Shown here: in pieces, positions 25,247 to 36,949 of the stretch | Numbering within the stretch: position 1 is the stretch's first letter | Layout: each line of letters opens with the position of its first letter | Source of the DNA: Dichomitus squalens LYAD-421 SS1 | Lineage: Eukaryota > Basidiomycota > Agaricomycetes > Polyporales > Polyporaceae | Direction: 5' to 3' | Length of the DNA: 64,000 nucleotides | Assembly (NCBI RefSeq): GCF_000275845.1 | Contig: NW_006766910.1 | Location: 117,853-181,852 of the forward strand | Notes under the pieces: model-generated | Database searches by the model: none | The model's input: the letters and a program-made list of their open reading frames with translations, nothing else | Told to the model about the DNA's origin: nothing | Program-made: the position numbers and the translations under genes

Positions 25247-25878
25247 CAACGGCGGTTATAACCCGAAGGAGGATCGGGCCATGATGGTTTAAAACCTCCC
25301 TTTTCCCCTCCACGGGATGACAACCGTGCTTTTCCAGAGTTGTCTGTGCACACATCCGGGGTGGCTCTTCCATTGCCAGCGTCGTACCGCTCGGGTTCCT
25401 TTCCCTCCCTCTTCCCGCCGTGTACGGCTGTTCTGTGAGCTAGTTTGCGCTCTCCTTGCCTGTAGAACCCCTCTCCTCCTTCCTGCGCTCTGCCCGCCTC
25501 CCGCCGTCCTGCTCTCCCCAGGGACGATATCGCGCCAACAGCGCATCAGAATTTGATGCGCTCCTCATGGTACCTACGCGCTTACCATCAGCGCCGTTTC
25601 TCTGTTGATATCCGCCTCCCGTCTTGTCCTACGTGACTGCCGCCTCCCACTGCCGCCTCCCTACGTCCCGCCACAGACCCGCTCGCCTTAAGGCATGCTA
25701 TATGCTTGCATACTACGTACTCGTTGCTTTGGTTTCTCCCCTCTTCCGGCCGTCATGGGCAGGACCCTCGACCTCGCCGCCCGCGCCCGCGCGTTGCTCG
25801 GCTGCTCTCTTTCTGCATGCGGTAGGTAGGTTTAAAACCGTCAAGGCCAGATTGCCCTTCAGGTTAAAACCGCCGTTG
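25247..25878. mobile_element. Fold-back element with about 57-bp terminal inverted repeats
   Basis: The 5' end begins CAACGGCGGTTATAACC and the 3' end is the complement of CAACGGCGGTTTTAACC. Imperfect inverted similarity runs on through a GGTTTAAAACCT-like word to roughly 57 bp on each side. Both ends are flanked by TA (25245-25246 and 25879-25880), a possible TA target duplication as made by Tc1/mariner-like transposases. The 632-bp interior is pyrimidine-rich with no transposase frame. Near its midpoint there is a perfect hairpin (GCGCATCA, loop GAATT, TGATGCGC, 25541-25561). Most likely it is a non-autonomous MITE. The ends are more diverged than in the element at 14515, so it may be older. 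Confidence 0.7.
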
Positions 25879-25884
25879 TAGTCT

Positions 25885-26700
25885 CTACGAAAACTGACTG
25901 AAATGCAGACGCAAAAGGCAACCGCGCATTGGTTGAACAAGATTTTTGTTCAGAAACGCCACTTGTTTACAATCGTTTACCTCGCGCCTCGCCTTTTCAG
26001 AGACTTTCCTCCAGTCAAAAACATCCGAATCCCTGCCGTGTTATAACTCATCTACTGTCCCTTCCGAGCATCAACCACCATCCCGGCCCCACCGGTGAGT
26101 CGGAGCCTGGTATTCCCAACCACCCTGCTGTAGAAGGTACTCGCACCACTGCCCCCTGATGTGAGGAACAGAGACTACCAAGGGGGTGAAGCGTGTCCTA
26201 GTGGGGGTGGAGTCAGTCTAGGACTCGCTCGCAGGTGCCGCCTTGGCCCGCATCTGAAAATTGAGGGCGCGAGAGATCTATTGAGAACGTGCATGGAAGT
26301 GGTCATACAAAGATCGGTGAGACGAAGTGAGACAGGTTGGAGGGAACGCCTGCAAGCAAGGCTGGGTAAACATTCGGCTCTGAATTACGCAACCTCCGCA
26401 CGAGACTACTGTAGCACATGACATACCTAGTCTATATAACATACCAAGGCGAACACGGATCAGAAGTACGCTCAAAACGGACCTAAGGCAGAGACTACGG
26501 AAAGTAACACGAAGACGCCAACGACCGCGTAGCGAAGCTCACGTTGAGCAAGCAGTGGGTAGACCAGGGATGCATAGCGGCGGCGAACGATGCCTGAAGA
26601 GGTGAGATCGCGCCGTATCTTTTGAGAGATGACTGTGGCATGTTGTGGCAAGGGACACACTGTCACATGTTTGAGCGTTCAGCGTGTCGCTCTCGCCCTC
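25885..26700. other. Intergenic, no gene recognised
   Basis: Nothing identifiable between the fold-back element and the homeodomain-like gene. Confidence 0.4.
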
Positions 26701-26708
26701 GCCTCGCC

Positions 26709-27610
26709 CTACCATACCGCCATGATTGCACTGAGGCGCCTATTCTGCTGCTCCAGCCACCTCCCTAGCTCGCCGAACGTTCTTGGAACGCTGTCCAATG
26801 AGGGGCCGGAGTCCGATGGCGTGACGGACTCCGTCGGGACCATGGAAGATGATCCGATCTCATCTTCGTCTTCGGAAAAGGACGTGAGGGGACTGGATCT
26901 ACAGGAAGGTGGGTTGACGTCCACCCTCCTGGCTTCCGTAACTTGATCTGAATTGGGTATAGTAAGCTCCCGCTCTGTGTGGCCCTCGCAAGTCACGCAA
27001 ATGTACACACTGCATCTGAAACGGGCAGCCCGTGCCACCGTCCTGCGCCGCTCCCGGAAGTACGCCTGGATCCTGGACGTCTCACACCCTTCGCAACCGG
27101 GAATAAGGTGAATCTTGGTGAGCAGCTCTACGAGCTGGTCTTTGTTGGGGTATAGCGTTTCTGCCTCTGAGTAAGCTGAAAGACATCTCTTGGTGAGACT
27201 GATGAACGTAGACGGAGCTTAGGCCAACTTGGCTATCGACGCACTTCGCAGCATAGCGTAGGCTTCTTTGGGCAGTATCCCCGCAGTGGGAGTAGCATGG
27301 GTCTTACCCCCTCTCACTTTGCAGATACGTTTTGTGGATTTTCCGCTACGCGCGGACGAAGTCGAACGACGACTTGGAGCCATGTATATGTCCAAGAGAT
27401 TGCCGCAGAGCAGCTCGGGGGGGAGTGGAAAGCAGGGGTCGCACGGAGCTGCGGTAAGAAGGCGGAGACATTTTGGACCTCATGAACGAAAAGACCTCTG
27501 GATATCTGGCATGTGAGTGCTTGGCCGCCGCAGATGGCATCCCAAACGTGAACGCAGATCGTAAGGTGTCCACCATGCGCCGCGTCCTGCAGTAGATTGG
27601 CCACCACGTG
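26709..27610 (-). CDS. Small Cys-containing protein with possible divergent homeodomain
   Basis: The last exon (27175-26709, acceptor TCTTTCAG) encodes YSEAETLYPNKDQLVELL, then IPGCEGCET, then SRIQAYFRERRRTVARAA, FRCSVYICVTCEG, a Ser/Asp-rich acidic stretch, and PRTFGELGRWLEQQNRRL before the stop. SRIQAYFRERRR resembles helix 3 of homeodomains (IxxWFxxRR) with Tyr for Trp, and YPNKDQLVELLTKI resembles helix 2, so a degenerate homeodomain with a longer turn is plausible. A short upstream exon (acceptor GCGTAG, donor GTGAGA near 27314-27341) would add RKIHKTYLQT as helix 1. The first exon, within about 27350-27610, is uncertain. The four Cys (CEGC, CSVYICVTC) could instead bind metal. A broken paralogue lies at 11712-12560. 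If the homeodomain is real, it is a nuclear DNA-binding protein. Confidence 0.42.
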
Positions 27611-27614
27611 TTGC

Positions 27615-28260
27615 CTGCTGACGCAATCTGTGAGTTCCCACGACCGACTTCGGCGCTAGACCTTCGCCTACCTGACCGGAACCCTTCAACATCGATCCGT
27701 TCATGCTATCTCTACGTCAAGTGTTACCTGGTATTTTCCCGTGTTAGTCTGAAGCTTATGACAGGGATTCCAACCAGAGGGCCCTGCGCCGGTCTCCTGA
27801 GCGTAGGACCTCAGGAATATCACAATTCACCGAGTTGAGGGCCCTCCATCCGCAATTGTCTTGAAATGGTACGAGGTACGTGGTCAGTTTCCCTGATCCT
27901 CCCTTTGCCAACGAGCTAGTACTCCACGGCCGTACTGACTCTCGCAGACGACATTCTGTTGCCAGAGAGTCGCAAGTCACACCATAAAGATACAGAGAGA
28001 GCGACTGCAACCATCGGGCACAACAGATGTCATTTAGATCGTTGTATAGACGTGAAATCTAGCATTGCTATAATACCCGTACGTGTAGTCCACCAGCAGC
28101 CCAGTAACCCAAGAATGACCAGCTTAATAGACCGGTACGACAGCGTTATCTTGCGGCTATACCGTAACCGAGATACAAGTACCCATTAATCACGGTGACC
28201 AGACCCAGATGTCCATAGAAAGGAACGGGAAGAAGCGAAGGGATGGCAGGACGAGCCAAC
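27615..28260. other. Intergenic, no gene recognised
   Basis: Spacer between the homeodomain-like gene and the 3' end of the first GH16 gene. No feature seen. Confidence 0.4.
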
Positions 28261-28266
28261 GAACGA

Positions 28267-30221
28267 TCAGCACTGCTGCCACATCTTGACCGAATCAACG
28301 ACGAGCGCGCGATCTTCTATATTTGTGGGCCACGTCGCATACCACTTTTCCTGTGCTTGAGCGAACTCGGTCATCGCAACTGATAGATTGCTGGTAAGCC
28401 TCGCATTGCCAAAGACAGATAGACAGTCAAGTGCCACTCACTGTCTGAGCCGTCCAACCACGGCTTGTTCCCAACCCCATCTGGGAACCAGCCGTTCGTA
28501 CCACCGACCGCGACGTTCATGATGAGGTAGAACGGCTGGTCGAAGGGCGCCACGTTACGCGTCCCGCTCGCCCAAGGGTCCTCGAGCTCGATGAAGTTGG
28601 AGCCGTTGGAGACGACGGATGGGAAGTCGCCGCGCTTGAAGAACGGCTCGTTGAAGCGCAGGTAGAGCATGTACGTCAGGCGCGAGTCGACGTAGATGCG
28701 CATGAACTGCTCGTCCCACTCGAGCACATACGAGTGGAAGCCGTCGGCGAACGTCTTCCGCCGGTTCGTCCACCACCCGAACGTCTTGCTGACGCCGTTG
28801 AGCCACGAGAACGGGCCCCAGTTGAGCGAGCCGCGCACGTAGTCGATGCCCCTACAATTCGGTTCCGGTACCAAGGAGTGATGGTGGAGGTGAGACAGAG
28901 ACACAGATGAATGTCAGACTGGCATTCGCTGGCTGGCATGTGAAGAGAAAGACGAAGCGACGTACTGAGCCTGATACTCCGGTCCATTCCCGCGCGCTTC
29001 CATGATATCGATCTCGCCCGAGCGTGGCCAGGGTCCATATACATCGTTGACTGGAAGCATCCATAGCGCCGGCCACAGCCAATCCCCGCGCGGGAGCTTG
29101 GCCGAGATCTCGACGCGGCCGTACTTGATCGCATACTGATTCTTCGTGTGGATGCGGGCACTCATCACCGGGGGTATGACGACGTTCGCAGATGCATTCG
29201 ACACTGCGCCGCAGTTGGTCGAGTTGGCATCGGTGCAACCAGTGAGATTGAACATGTACGGGGGAGACCCGAGCACGTTGTTGTAGCCGATGACATCGGA
29301 TGTCAGGGTGGGCACGATGTACAGGTGCCCATCGCGCACGAACGAGTTGTTCGCGGAATTCGTGGTCATCTCAAATTCCTGGTTGCTGCGTGGCGTCAAA
29401 ACAAGGTTCCGTCAGCCCAAGAATGAAATCGCAGTCGCAGCCAAACTTCGGTCCGACCCGTTGACGCAACATCAACGCGAGCGTGCGGGCGGACGAGATG
29501 GCGAGAAGATAAGCAGGAAGATAACACACCCGAAACCGCTCATGGTGACTTCCTGCGTCCAGGTGTTCTCCAGGTCGAAGGTGTCAAAGTTGTCCTCCAT
29601 CACCAAGCACAGGTTCCCAAGGTGCAGCGTCTGCTTCCATGCGAAGTAGCAGCGGATAGCACCGCCGGCCACGCCCAGGAACGCGACGAAGTATACAATC
29701 CAGTACGCGAGTGTCAACCGGGTGTCCTTCTCGGTGAGCCACGGCTTCTCGATCTTGCCGGTGAGCATGGTGGATCGCATGGGCTTCTTGACGCGAGACA
29801 TCATCGACATCCGCGAGAGCTGCGTGGAGCTGCGACCCGTGCTCGGCCGGATAGGGCGAGGAGGCATGAACGAGTTGCGCTGTGACCGCGAACCAGAGGA
29901 GGAACCTGCGCCGTTGTTCACTTCCTGGCGTAGTGCCGACTGCACGGACGTGCGGCTGTCATGGCGTCGATACACGGGCTGGTCGGCGAACGCGCTGAAG
30001 CTGACAACGCTGGAGGGTTTGGGAGTAGAGGGAACGGAGGCGTTGGGGGTCTTGAACGGATCGCGCGCGCCGTCATCCCCGCCACTACTCGACGGGGAGT
30101 CGTTGGAGATCGAGAGGCCATAAGAAGGGAGTGGAGGGGCGTCTGAGCCCGAGGTCGATGGTCGACGTGAAGAAGACGACGCCGAAGACGCGGACGAGCT
30201 CGAAGGCTTGAGGTCAGCCAT
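28267..30221 (-). CDS. GH16 SKN1/KRE6-like beta-glucan assembly protein
   Basis: Four exons (30221-29530, 29385-28966, 28851-28442, 28379-28267) give 544 residues with every splice phase consistent. It is a type II membrane protein of the SKN1/KRE6 family, needed for beta-1,6-glucan in fungal walls and acting in the secretory pathway. The layout is a Ser-rich cytosolic tail (about 1-165), one transmembrane helix (about 171-195, WIVYFVAFLGVAGGAIRCYF), then the lumenal GH16 domain: GNLCLVMEDNFDTFD, FEMTTNS, LPRGDWLWPALWMLP, and the catalytic motif GEIDIMEARGNG (Glu355, Asp357, Glu360). These are followed by VDSRLTYMLYLRFNEPFFKRGDF in two blocks, IMNVAVGGTNGWFPD, and the C-terminal VDSVKMWQQC. 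N-glycosylation sequons are frequent (NSANNS, NSTN, NASAN). All motif acids are present, so it is probably functional. A paralogue with the same exon plan lies at 34920-36942. Confidence 0.93.
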
Positions 30222-30229
30222 GGCGGGAG

Positions 30230-33200
30230 TGGAGGACTGGAGGGGCTCTCGTATGCAGGACGGGCATATAACGTTCCGGCCAGTTTGGATAATCTGGCGT
30301 GAGCGCACCGCCCAATTTTGTTGGCGGCGTGTAAGGGTTCCAGGGATCCATGAGAATGACTGTACTTGGCTCAGATCGTATCAAGCGTAAGGGACGCTGA
30401 GTGACTGCCTAGTATGGGACGAACGCGCAACTGCAGGCGGCTGGAGATCTCGGATTCCTTCATCGTCAAGTAGGCGCTAGTACGCTTCTCGACCTATCGT
30501 CATCTATCAACGTGCGGTGATATTAGACAGATCTTTTCGGCATACCTTGCAGGGTGTGGGCCATCGAAAGATTTCCTATATTAGCAGCTGTCAACAAAGG
30601 TCAGCGCTGCAGAGGTTGGCCTTCGCATGACGCTTGAGCGTTGCTCGTTTCCTACATTCTCGACCAGGGAAGCAGGACGTCCCAGGAATGCCTTCATGCT
30701 ATCGGAGCGCCGTCACGTCCTTGAGACCTTCAGCGGCGTGTTTGACACATGCCGAGAGACGCCACAGATAGGAAAGGCATGGACCAGAGGGCTACGAAGT
30801 AATCCAGGGCGGCACGTCAAAATGACTACCACCAGGAAGCAACGTGCGAGGTGCTTGCCGAAAGCAAGGGAAGATTCAACTAATCCCATATGGCGCGTCA
30901 AACAATCCGAGCCGGGGGACAATGTTTTGGGCAACCCACCTACTCCTTCGAAACAAGATCGTCCGCAACTTATCCTGTTTGACGTGAGAACAGAGATTTC
31001 GAGCCAAGATATCCGGAGCCGCCTATCAAGACCGCCAGAGTACGGCGGAGACCTAGCTACGTCATGTAGGGAAGCAGCGCATCTCGAGGACGATGTCGTT
31101 TAGAGCAAACCGCGTTATGCCCTCATCTCGTAAACATACTACTACATTAGTTGTGCCGAACGGAGCGAACAACAGTCGGGGCATGGGATGCAGAAGCCCA
31201 TGCCCTAGTTCCATTCTGGCCCTAGGTACCGGACTATCATGACTGCCGTCATTGCACGGGATGCGTGATCCAGTCCATGAGGTGCTGTAAACGCGATGCT
31301 TCGTGCTTGTCAAGGCACAGAGTGCCAGACTTCGTGAACCAACTGGAATGCTTACTGATTCATCCAAATGCAACTCCCTCACAACATGGGCTGTTGTTCA
31401 GCCGCCGCCGTACCCTGCACGCCACCATCTCATCGAGCGATGAACCTCCGTCGCCATCGTGAAAGATCTGCAGAGACAGGATATCCGTCCCCTGGGTATG
31501 TTTGAGGCGCCCCGCCGCGAAGGAAGGCATGGAGTGAAGTGAAGCATTGAAAGCCAGAGGTTCTAGCTGAGAAATTCAGAAGGCAGTCAAATTCCCTTGC
31601 ATGGACCGGTCTGCGGTGCACGTAGCGGATGGCTGAAAAAGGACTGCACGGTCGTGAGGCCGAAACGGAGGGTTTGGGTTTGGGTAAGACGGGCAATGAC
31701 GTCCCTAACGGCCCCTTTACACCCTAAGAGACACCCATGAGTATATTCACAGTGCGGTATAGGGTCTGATGCCGCAGCTAGAAGTCGGCTTACCGTATGT
31801 GCCTCTAGAACATAGCAATGGAATGCTTAGGATGAATCACAGGTCCGGCGGAGGTGCTGTGAGGCCGAAGGAATCCCGCAGTCGAGCGAAGGACACTGAG
31901 GGGCGCTTTTCACGAAACTTCTTCAACCCATTGGCCGAGATAGCAGAGTGGTAGGAAACACAAGAGAAAGTCAGTGAATACAGACGAGTAACATCCGCTG
32001 CGGCGCACTCCCCTCGTCGGCGTCTTCGAATGTTTAGGCTTCAAGTTCAACGACGCCGCCGCGACGACAGCGTAGCGCTCGTGTTTAGGGCAGGCTGATG
32101 CAACCTGCCAACCCGTGCCCGATACACCCGATTGGGCAATTCGGGGTGCAGAGCGACCACCAGAACCACCGACTAGCAGGTGATCCCTACTTTCGCTGGT
32201 GAAGTCTACTTTTCACCGGATAAGCTTCTCCTAGTCGCCATCCTTTCAAGGAGCAGTGCCAGCATTTCTCGCGGCAATCTAGGGACGACGAGTCAGTGAC
32301 CCCTACTCCGACTCGGAGAACCGCACAAGCCGCCGCAAGAAGGCCAGACACTGGGTCTGTAAACGGTCTTAACACTGCATAAGCCCAGGTGACCGCGTCA
32401 CGCCCGAACTGCGGACTGCACATAACTCCGGGTCGCTCTCATCGGGTTGCGCTCCTTTGGCAGTGAGTAATGCTCGTGGCCAGGTAAAGGCGGTGGCTTA
32501 ATGTCTTAGAAAGAAATCTTCACTTCATCCATCGAAGCTTCTTGCTGCACATCCCTGGATGGCCGCTGACCCCTAGACGACTCGGCGTTCAAGATACGTA
32601 CACCCTGCTTCATGTTGACGCCACCAGTCGCATTTAAGGTGGAACGTGAGGAACGTGATTGTTATGATAATATCTGGGATTTGCCTGTGCATGAAATATT
32701 GGGTTCAGTAAGCTGTCGCCAGGTGGTCGACAGAGCTCGTTATCTCCGGCACATGCTAGTACACGTGTCTGTCTATCCCAGATCCCGAGCTGCCTGCAGC
32801 GGCGCCTTCGATGATGCATCTGCAAGACCTCCAAATGAGCGGGGGGAAGACGTCTAGAGCGTCCTCGACCCAATTGACCCCGCCTGCTGTGGGGCCGCAA
32901 GAGAAAGTCGTTTATCAGATGAGCATTCATAGGCGTCATGGCCCCCTGCGTATTTAAAACCTTCGCGCCTCATGAGCAGATCTTCATTGTGGATTAACGT
33001 ATTTCTCGGAGACTAATAAGCATTCGTGCTTATGACACGACGTTATCTCGGCATGGACTCCAAGCCTTGTGAGGTATGACTCAGATCTACCTACATGGAA
33101 ATGGATCCTCCCCCTGATGCGATGTAATCTAGACGGCCGCGCGGGCGGCATACGAGTACCTGTTCGAGTCGGACCTCGCGCGCCGTTGACTACCGAGCAT

Positions 33201-34910
33201 CAACGTTAACGTCATCGAAAACGATCTATCTACCATTCTCCAGCACATCTCTGCAATGCGTCGTGTCAGAGTCCCTGTTATCGTGCTTGGAGGGGGCGGC
33301 AAGGGCCGAGGTCGCGCTGGTGCCTGTATACTCGCTGCATCCTTCAGCGAAGGCATGTGCAACCTGCCAGCCTCGTCGCACAATCGCGCCCTTGTACAAG
33401 GATTCTGAGCTGTGGTTGGTGGCTGACGTAGGGCGTACCGCGCAGGTCGCGCTACCGGGAATCAATCTCACGACGGCCCTTCCTCTCAATCTCCGTCGAT
33501 CCAGCCCCTCCCGCGCTCCGCCCAGTCAGTCAGCGCCAATAGAGACGCCAGCACCCTCGGGGAGGTTGCTTGTGGCGTTGAACGCAGCCTGTCGTGGTGA
33601 TGTACGTACACCATCAGATGCCGTCCCGATCCCCCGCGGAGGCGCAGGGCAACCTGGCATTCAAAATGTGAGTTCCGAAGTATATCCATTCATGTACGCC
33701 ACAGACTATCCCTTTTTCCCTTAACCCGATATCACCGGAGTACTATCTGGACATGGAGCTGCGCCTTCGCCGCTCAGGACTTTGGAGCGTTGATTACTAG
33801 GTCTCTACACTACAAATCAAGGCGAAATGACATTGGTGAAGCCTCACAAACACCGACTCGATTGTGATATAGTAACGAAGTGACACGCGATATCGATGCC
33901 GGGTTTGGCAAAATGTGAGGAGATAGGACAACGCAACATCCGGGACGTACTTCAAGCCTGTACGCCATGCTGCTTCTGCTTCCCTCTATGTAGATGCTGC
34001 GGGACGAGAACGTGGACCCATGGCCTCAAATTTCACTTACAGTCTGCATTCCTCCGAGCACTTCACATCATCATTCAGCTGCACTTTGACAGAACGTCGT
34101 AAGTGTAGACAATCCGCAGACGTGCACGCATAGCAAGCACTTTCGTCTTAGCTGACGCCATCAATGTATGGCTGTCATTGCCCGCGTAATGCGGTGGTAG
34201 TAATGGGTATATTACATTTCATGTGCAAGCGTCCGTGTTTAGCAAACCTCTATGATGTAGCAGTTGTTACACGAAAACAAGCACCGAGATAACCAAGGAT
34301 GTGATGCGGGGAATAGCGATATTACGCAGCAGAAAGTCTATAATAAGTCACTACAAGAAGGCAACGGACAAGCAACGACAGGGAATTGTGAGGGGATAAA
34401 GAACGGCAACACGCCACCGGAGATCAGTACCTGAATGGAAGGTAGTCGTATTCAATGCACGACCTCTCAGTGCCACACGCTCCGAAACATCAGTCACAGA
34501 ACGATAAGAACATAACAGCAAGGGACGTAACCACGTCAGGTCGGTGGCGATAGTTACATCACGACTGCCGAGCAACTGTCAGGATACGTACGTGAACTGA
34601 ACAGTGCTCGTGTACCACTGTAGCATAGGAGAGATGTCCGGCAGGAGATGGAGGTGGATCAGCGGCTACGCCTTCCTAAGTCCACGGTGAAGAAAGTCCG
34701 GGAGGCAGCGAAGCACGGACATAAATACGTTTGTTATCAAGAGTCGGAATGGAGGCCATGCGGATTCATCTTCTTGTCATGGCAGTAGAGAGGTCAGGAA
34801 GGCGTTAGCTCCTGCGTCGTGCTCGCTGTCCGATCGGCAACCGGACGGCAGCGAGGTGAGGGTGAGATAGAATGGGCTGCTTCGATGTTGTTATGACATG
34901 AGGCAATGAT
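30230..34910. other. Long intergenic stretch between the two GH16 genes
   Basis: About 4.7 kb without a recognised gene. Frames of 153-158 codons (30627-31103 and 33263-33724, plus) have no domain I know and are within chance size. A hairpin lies at 31179-31205 (GGGCATGGG, 9-nt loop, CCCATGCCC). GC-rich frames at 33130-33660 look partly coding-like and may be a decayed gene, but I cannot name it. Confidence 0.4.
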
Positions 34911-34919
34911 GGACAACGA

Positions 34920-36942
34920 TTAGCAACGCTGCCACATCTTGACCGAGTCGACGACCATCGCGCGCTCGGCGATGTTTTGAGGCCAAGTCGCATACCACTC
35001 GTCTTGGGCCAAGGCGAAGTCCTGCATGGCGGCTGCAAATGCACTATCAGCAACAGTCTCTTATCTTCAGTAGCGAAGGGAAGGCCAAGTGCCGGGGTAA
35101 AGCGAAGACACGTACTCAACGAATGATCGAGCCAGGGCTTGTTTCCAGCGCCGTCCGGGAACCATCCACTAGTACCACCGACAGCGACGTTCATGATCAG
35201 GTAGAAGGGCTTATCGAACGGCGCAACGTTGGGAGTTCCGTCCTTCCAGGGGTCAGGCGTGGAGATGAAGTCGGTCCCGTTCTGGACGACGGGCGGGAAG
35301 TCCCCACGCTTGAAGAAGGGCTCGTTGAAGCGCAGGTAGAGCATGTACGTGAGACGCGAGTCGACGTAGAGCCGGATAAACTCCGGACTCCACTCCATCG
35401 CGAACGTGTGGAACTTCTCCGCGAATGTCTGGCGCCGGTTCGTCCACCAGCCGAACGTCCTGCTGACGCCGTTGAGCCACGTAAACGGACCCCACTGCAG
35501 TGACCCGCGGACGTAGTCGACGCCCCTGAGGAAGATGGGTCAAGTCAGTCAAACCGCGATCTGAGGCGTTCGACAAAGTGCTTGGACTCACTGAGCGGGA
35601 TAGCTGGGAGCGTTTCCACGTGCCTGCATGATGTCGATCTCGCCCGACGCCGGCCAAGCGCCGTACGTCTCCTCGACAGGAAGCATCCAGATGGAGGGCC
35701 ATATCCAGTCCCCTTGCGGAAGCTTCGCGACTACTTCCACCCTGCCGTACTGGATGTTGTGGCTGTGTTTCGTCGAGATACGGGCGCTCATGACGGGGTT
35801 GATGACGACCCCTGCAGTTTCGTTCGACACGGCGCCGCAACCAGTCGTGGAGTTGGTTGCAGTACAACCGGTGATGTTGTAGGTAAAGCCGTTGAGCACG
35901 TTGTTCGTGCCGATGACGTCGGAAGTGAGTGTCGGGACAAGGTAGAGCTTGCCATCTTCGACGAAGGAGTTGTTTGGCGAGTTGGTGGTCATCTCGAACT
36001 CGCCGTTACTGTTAAACAGATCGCGCGTGAGATGGTGTTTCAGAAAGCTGTGAAAGGCAACGAAACTCACCCGAACCCGCTCATGTCGACCTCCTGGAAC
36101 CACGTATACTGGTTGTCGAAGGTGTCGAAATTGTCCTCCATGACGAGACAGAGATTGCCGAGGCGTGGAGTCTGCACCCAGCTGAAGTACACGCGGAGGA
36201 CGCTGCCAACGATCCCCAACATCGCGACGCTGTACGTGACATAGTACGAGAGCCTCTCATAGAAGTCCTTTCCCGTCACCCAGGGCTTTTCGATCTCGCC
36301 TGTGAGCATCGAAGACCGATGGCGCTTCCCGCTCCGGATCGTCGGCACTGCTGTCGAGCCCCCGTTGGACTCGCCGCCTTCGAGCACGACCGTGGCACGC
36401 TTAGGCATCGCGGGCGGGGACATGTACGAGCTCCGGACTGGCCCGTGCGAGCTGCGCCTACTACGCGTCCCGGGACCCATACCGCGCGGGACGTCGTGCA
36501 CTTGCAGATCAGTCGTCGAGTTGCGGAGCGAAGATTGGATGGAGACGCGACTCGCGCCGGTGTGCGGGCGCGAGCCGGGCGCAGATCCCGGCTGCGGGAA
36601 GGGGTAGTACGGTAAGGACCCGATGCTCCCTACAGACTGATGTACCCCATGCATGTTCTGCTCGGAGCTGAGATTGAGAACGCTTGCGGGAGGGGAAAAG
36701 GGATTGCTGGCTACGGAACGAGGCGTGGGCGGTACGGATGCATCGGGGGTGCGAAACGGGTCGCGACGCATGTCTTCCGCACCCAAGGAAGGCGGAGGCT
36801 GAAGGGGACGCTGGCGTTTGGAGCCCATGGTCGTCGTAGGTGTGGTCGCTACTGGAGACGACGACCGAGGGGTCGGGGCAGCCAGCCTCTCAGACGACGA
36901 GGCGGCACTGCTGGAGGTGGAAGGCTGCAAAGAGTCCGCCAT
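34920..36942 (-). CDS. GH16 SKN1/KRE6-like paralogue with Gln in the catalytic motif
   Basis: Four exons (36942-36071, 36008-35592, 35525-35116, 35032-34920) give 603 residues. The last two exons are the same length as in the gene at 28267-30221 and the splice phases are identical, so the pair arose by duplication. The Ser/Pro-rich N-terminal tail is longer (about 230 residues). The transmembrane helix is at about 231-255. The lumenal domain has GNLCLVMEDNFDTFD, FEMTTNSPNNSF, LPQGDWIWPSIWMLP, VDSRLTYMLYLRFNEPFFKRGDF in two blocks, IMNVAVGGTSGWFPD, and VDSVKMWQRC. The motif reads GEIDIMQARGN: Glu414 and Asp416 are kept, but the last Glu of ExDxxE is Gln419 (codon CAG at 35624-35626). In GH16 that Glu is the general acid/base. 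The copy may be inactive or have a non-hydrolytic role. The frame is otherwise clean, arguing against decay. Confidence 0.92.
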
Positions 36943-36949
36943 TGCGAAA

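Noticed and set aside
31179..31205. Perfect 9-bp hairpin in the GH16 spacer
   Set aside because: A single small hairpin without conserved context; no second copy seen in the window.
33130..33660. GC-rich region with VPVIVLGGGG in one frame, similar to a histone deacetylase phrase
   Set aside because: The following residues do not fit the family and stops interrupt upstream; perhaps an old gene remnant but not nameable.
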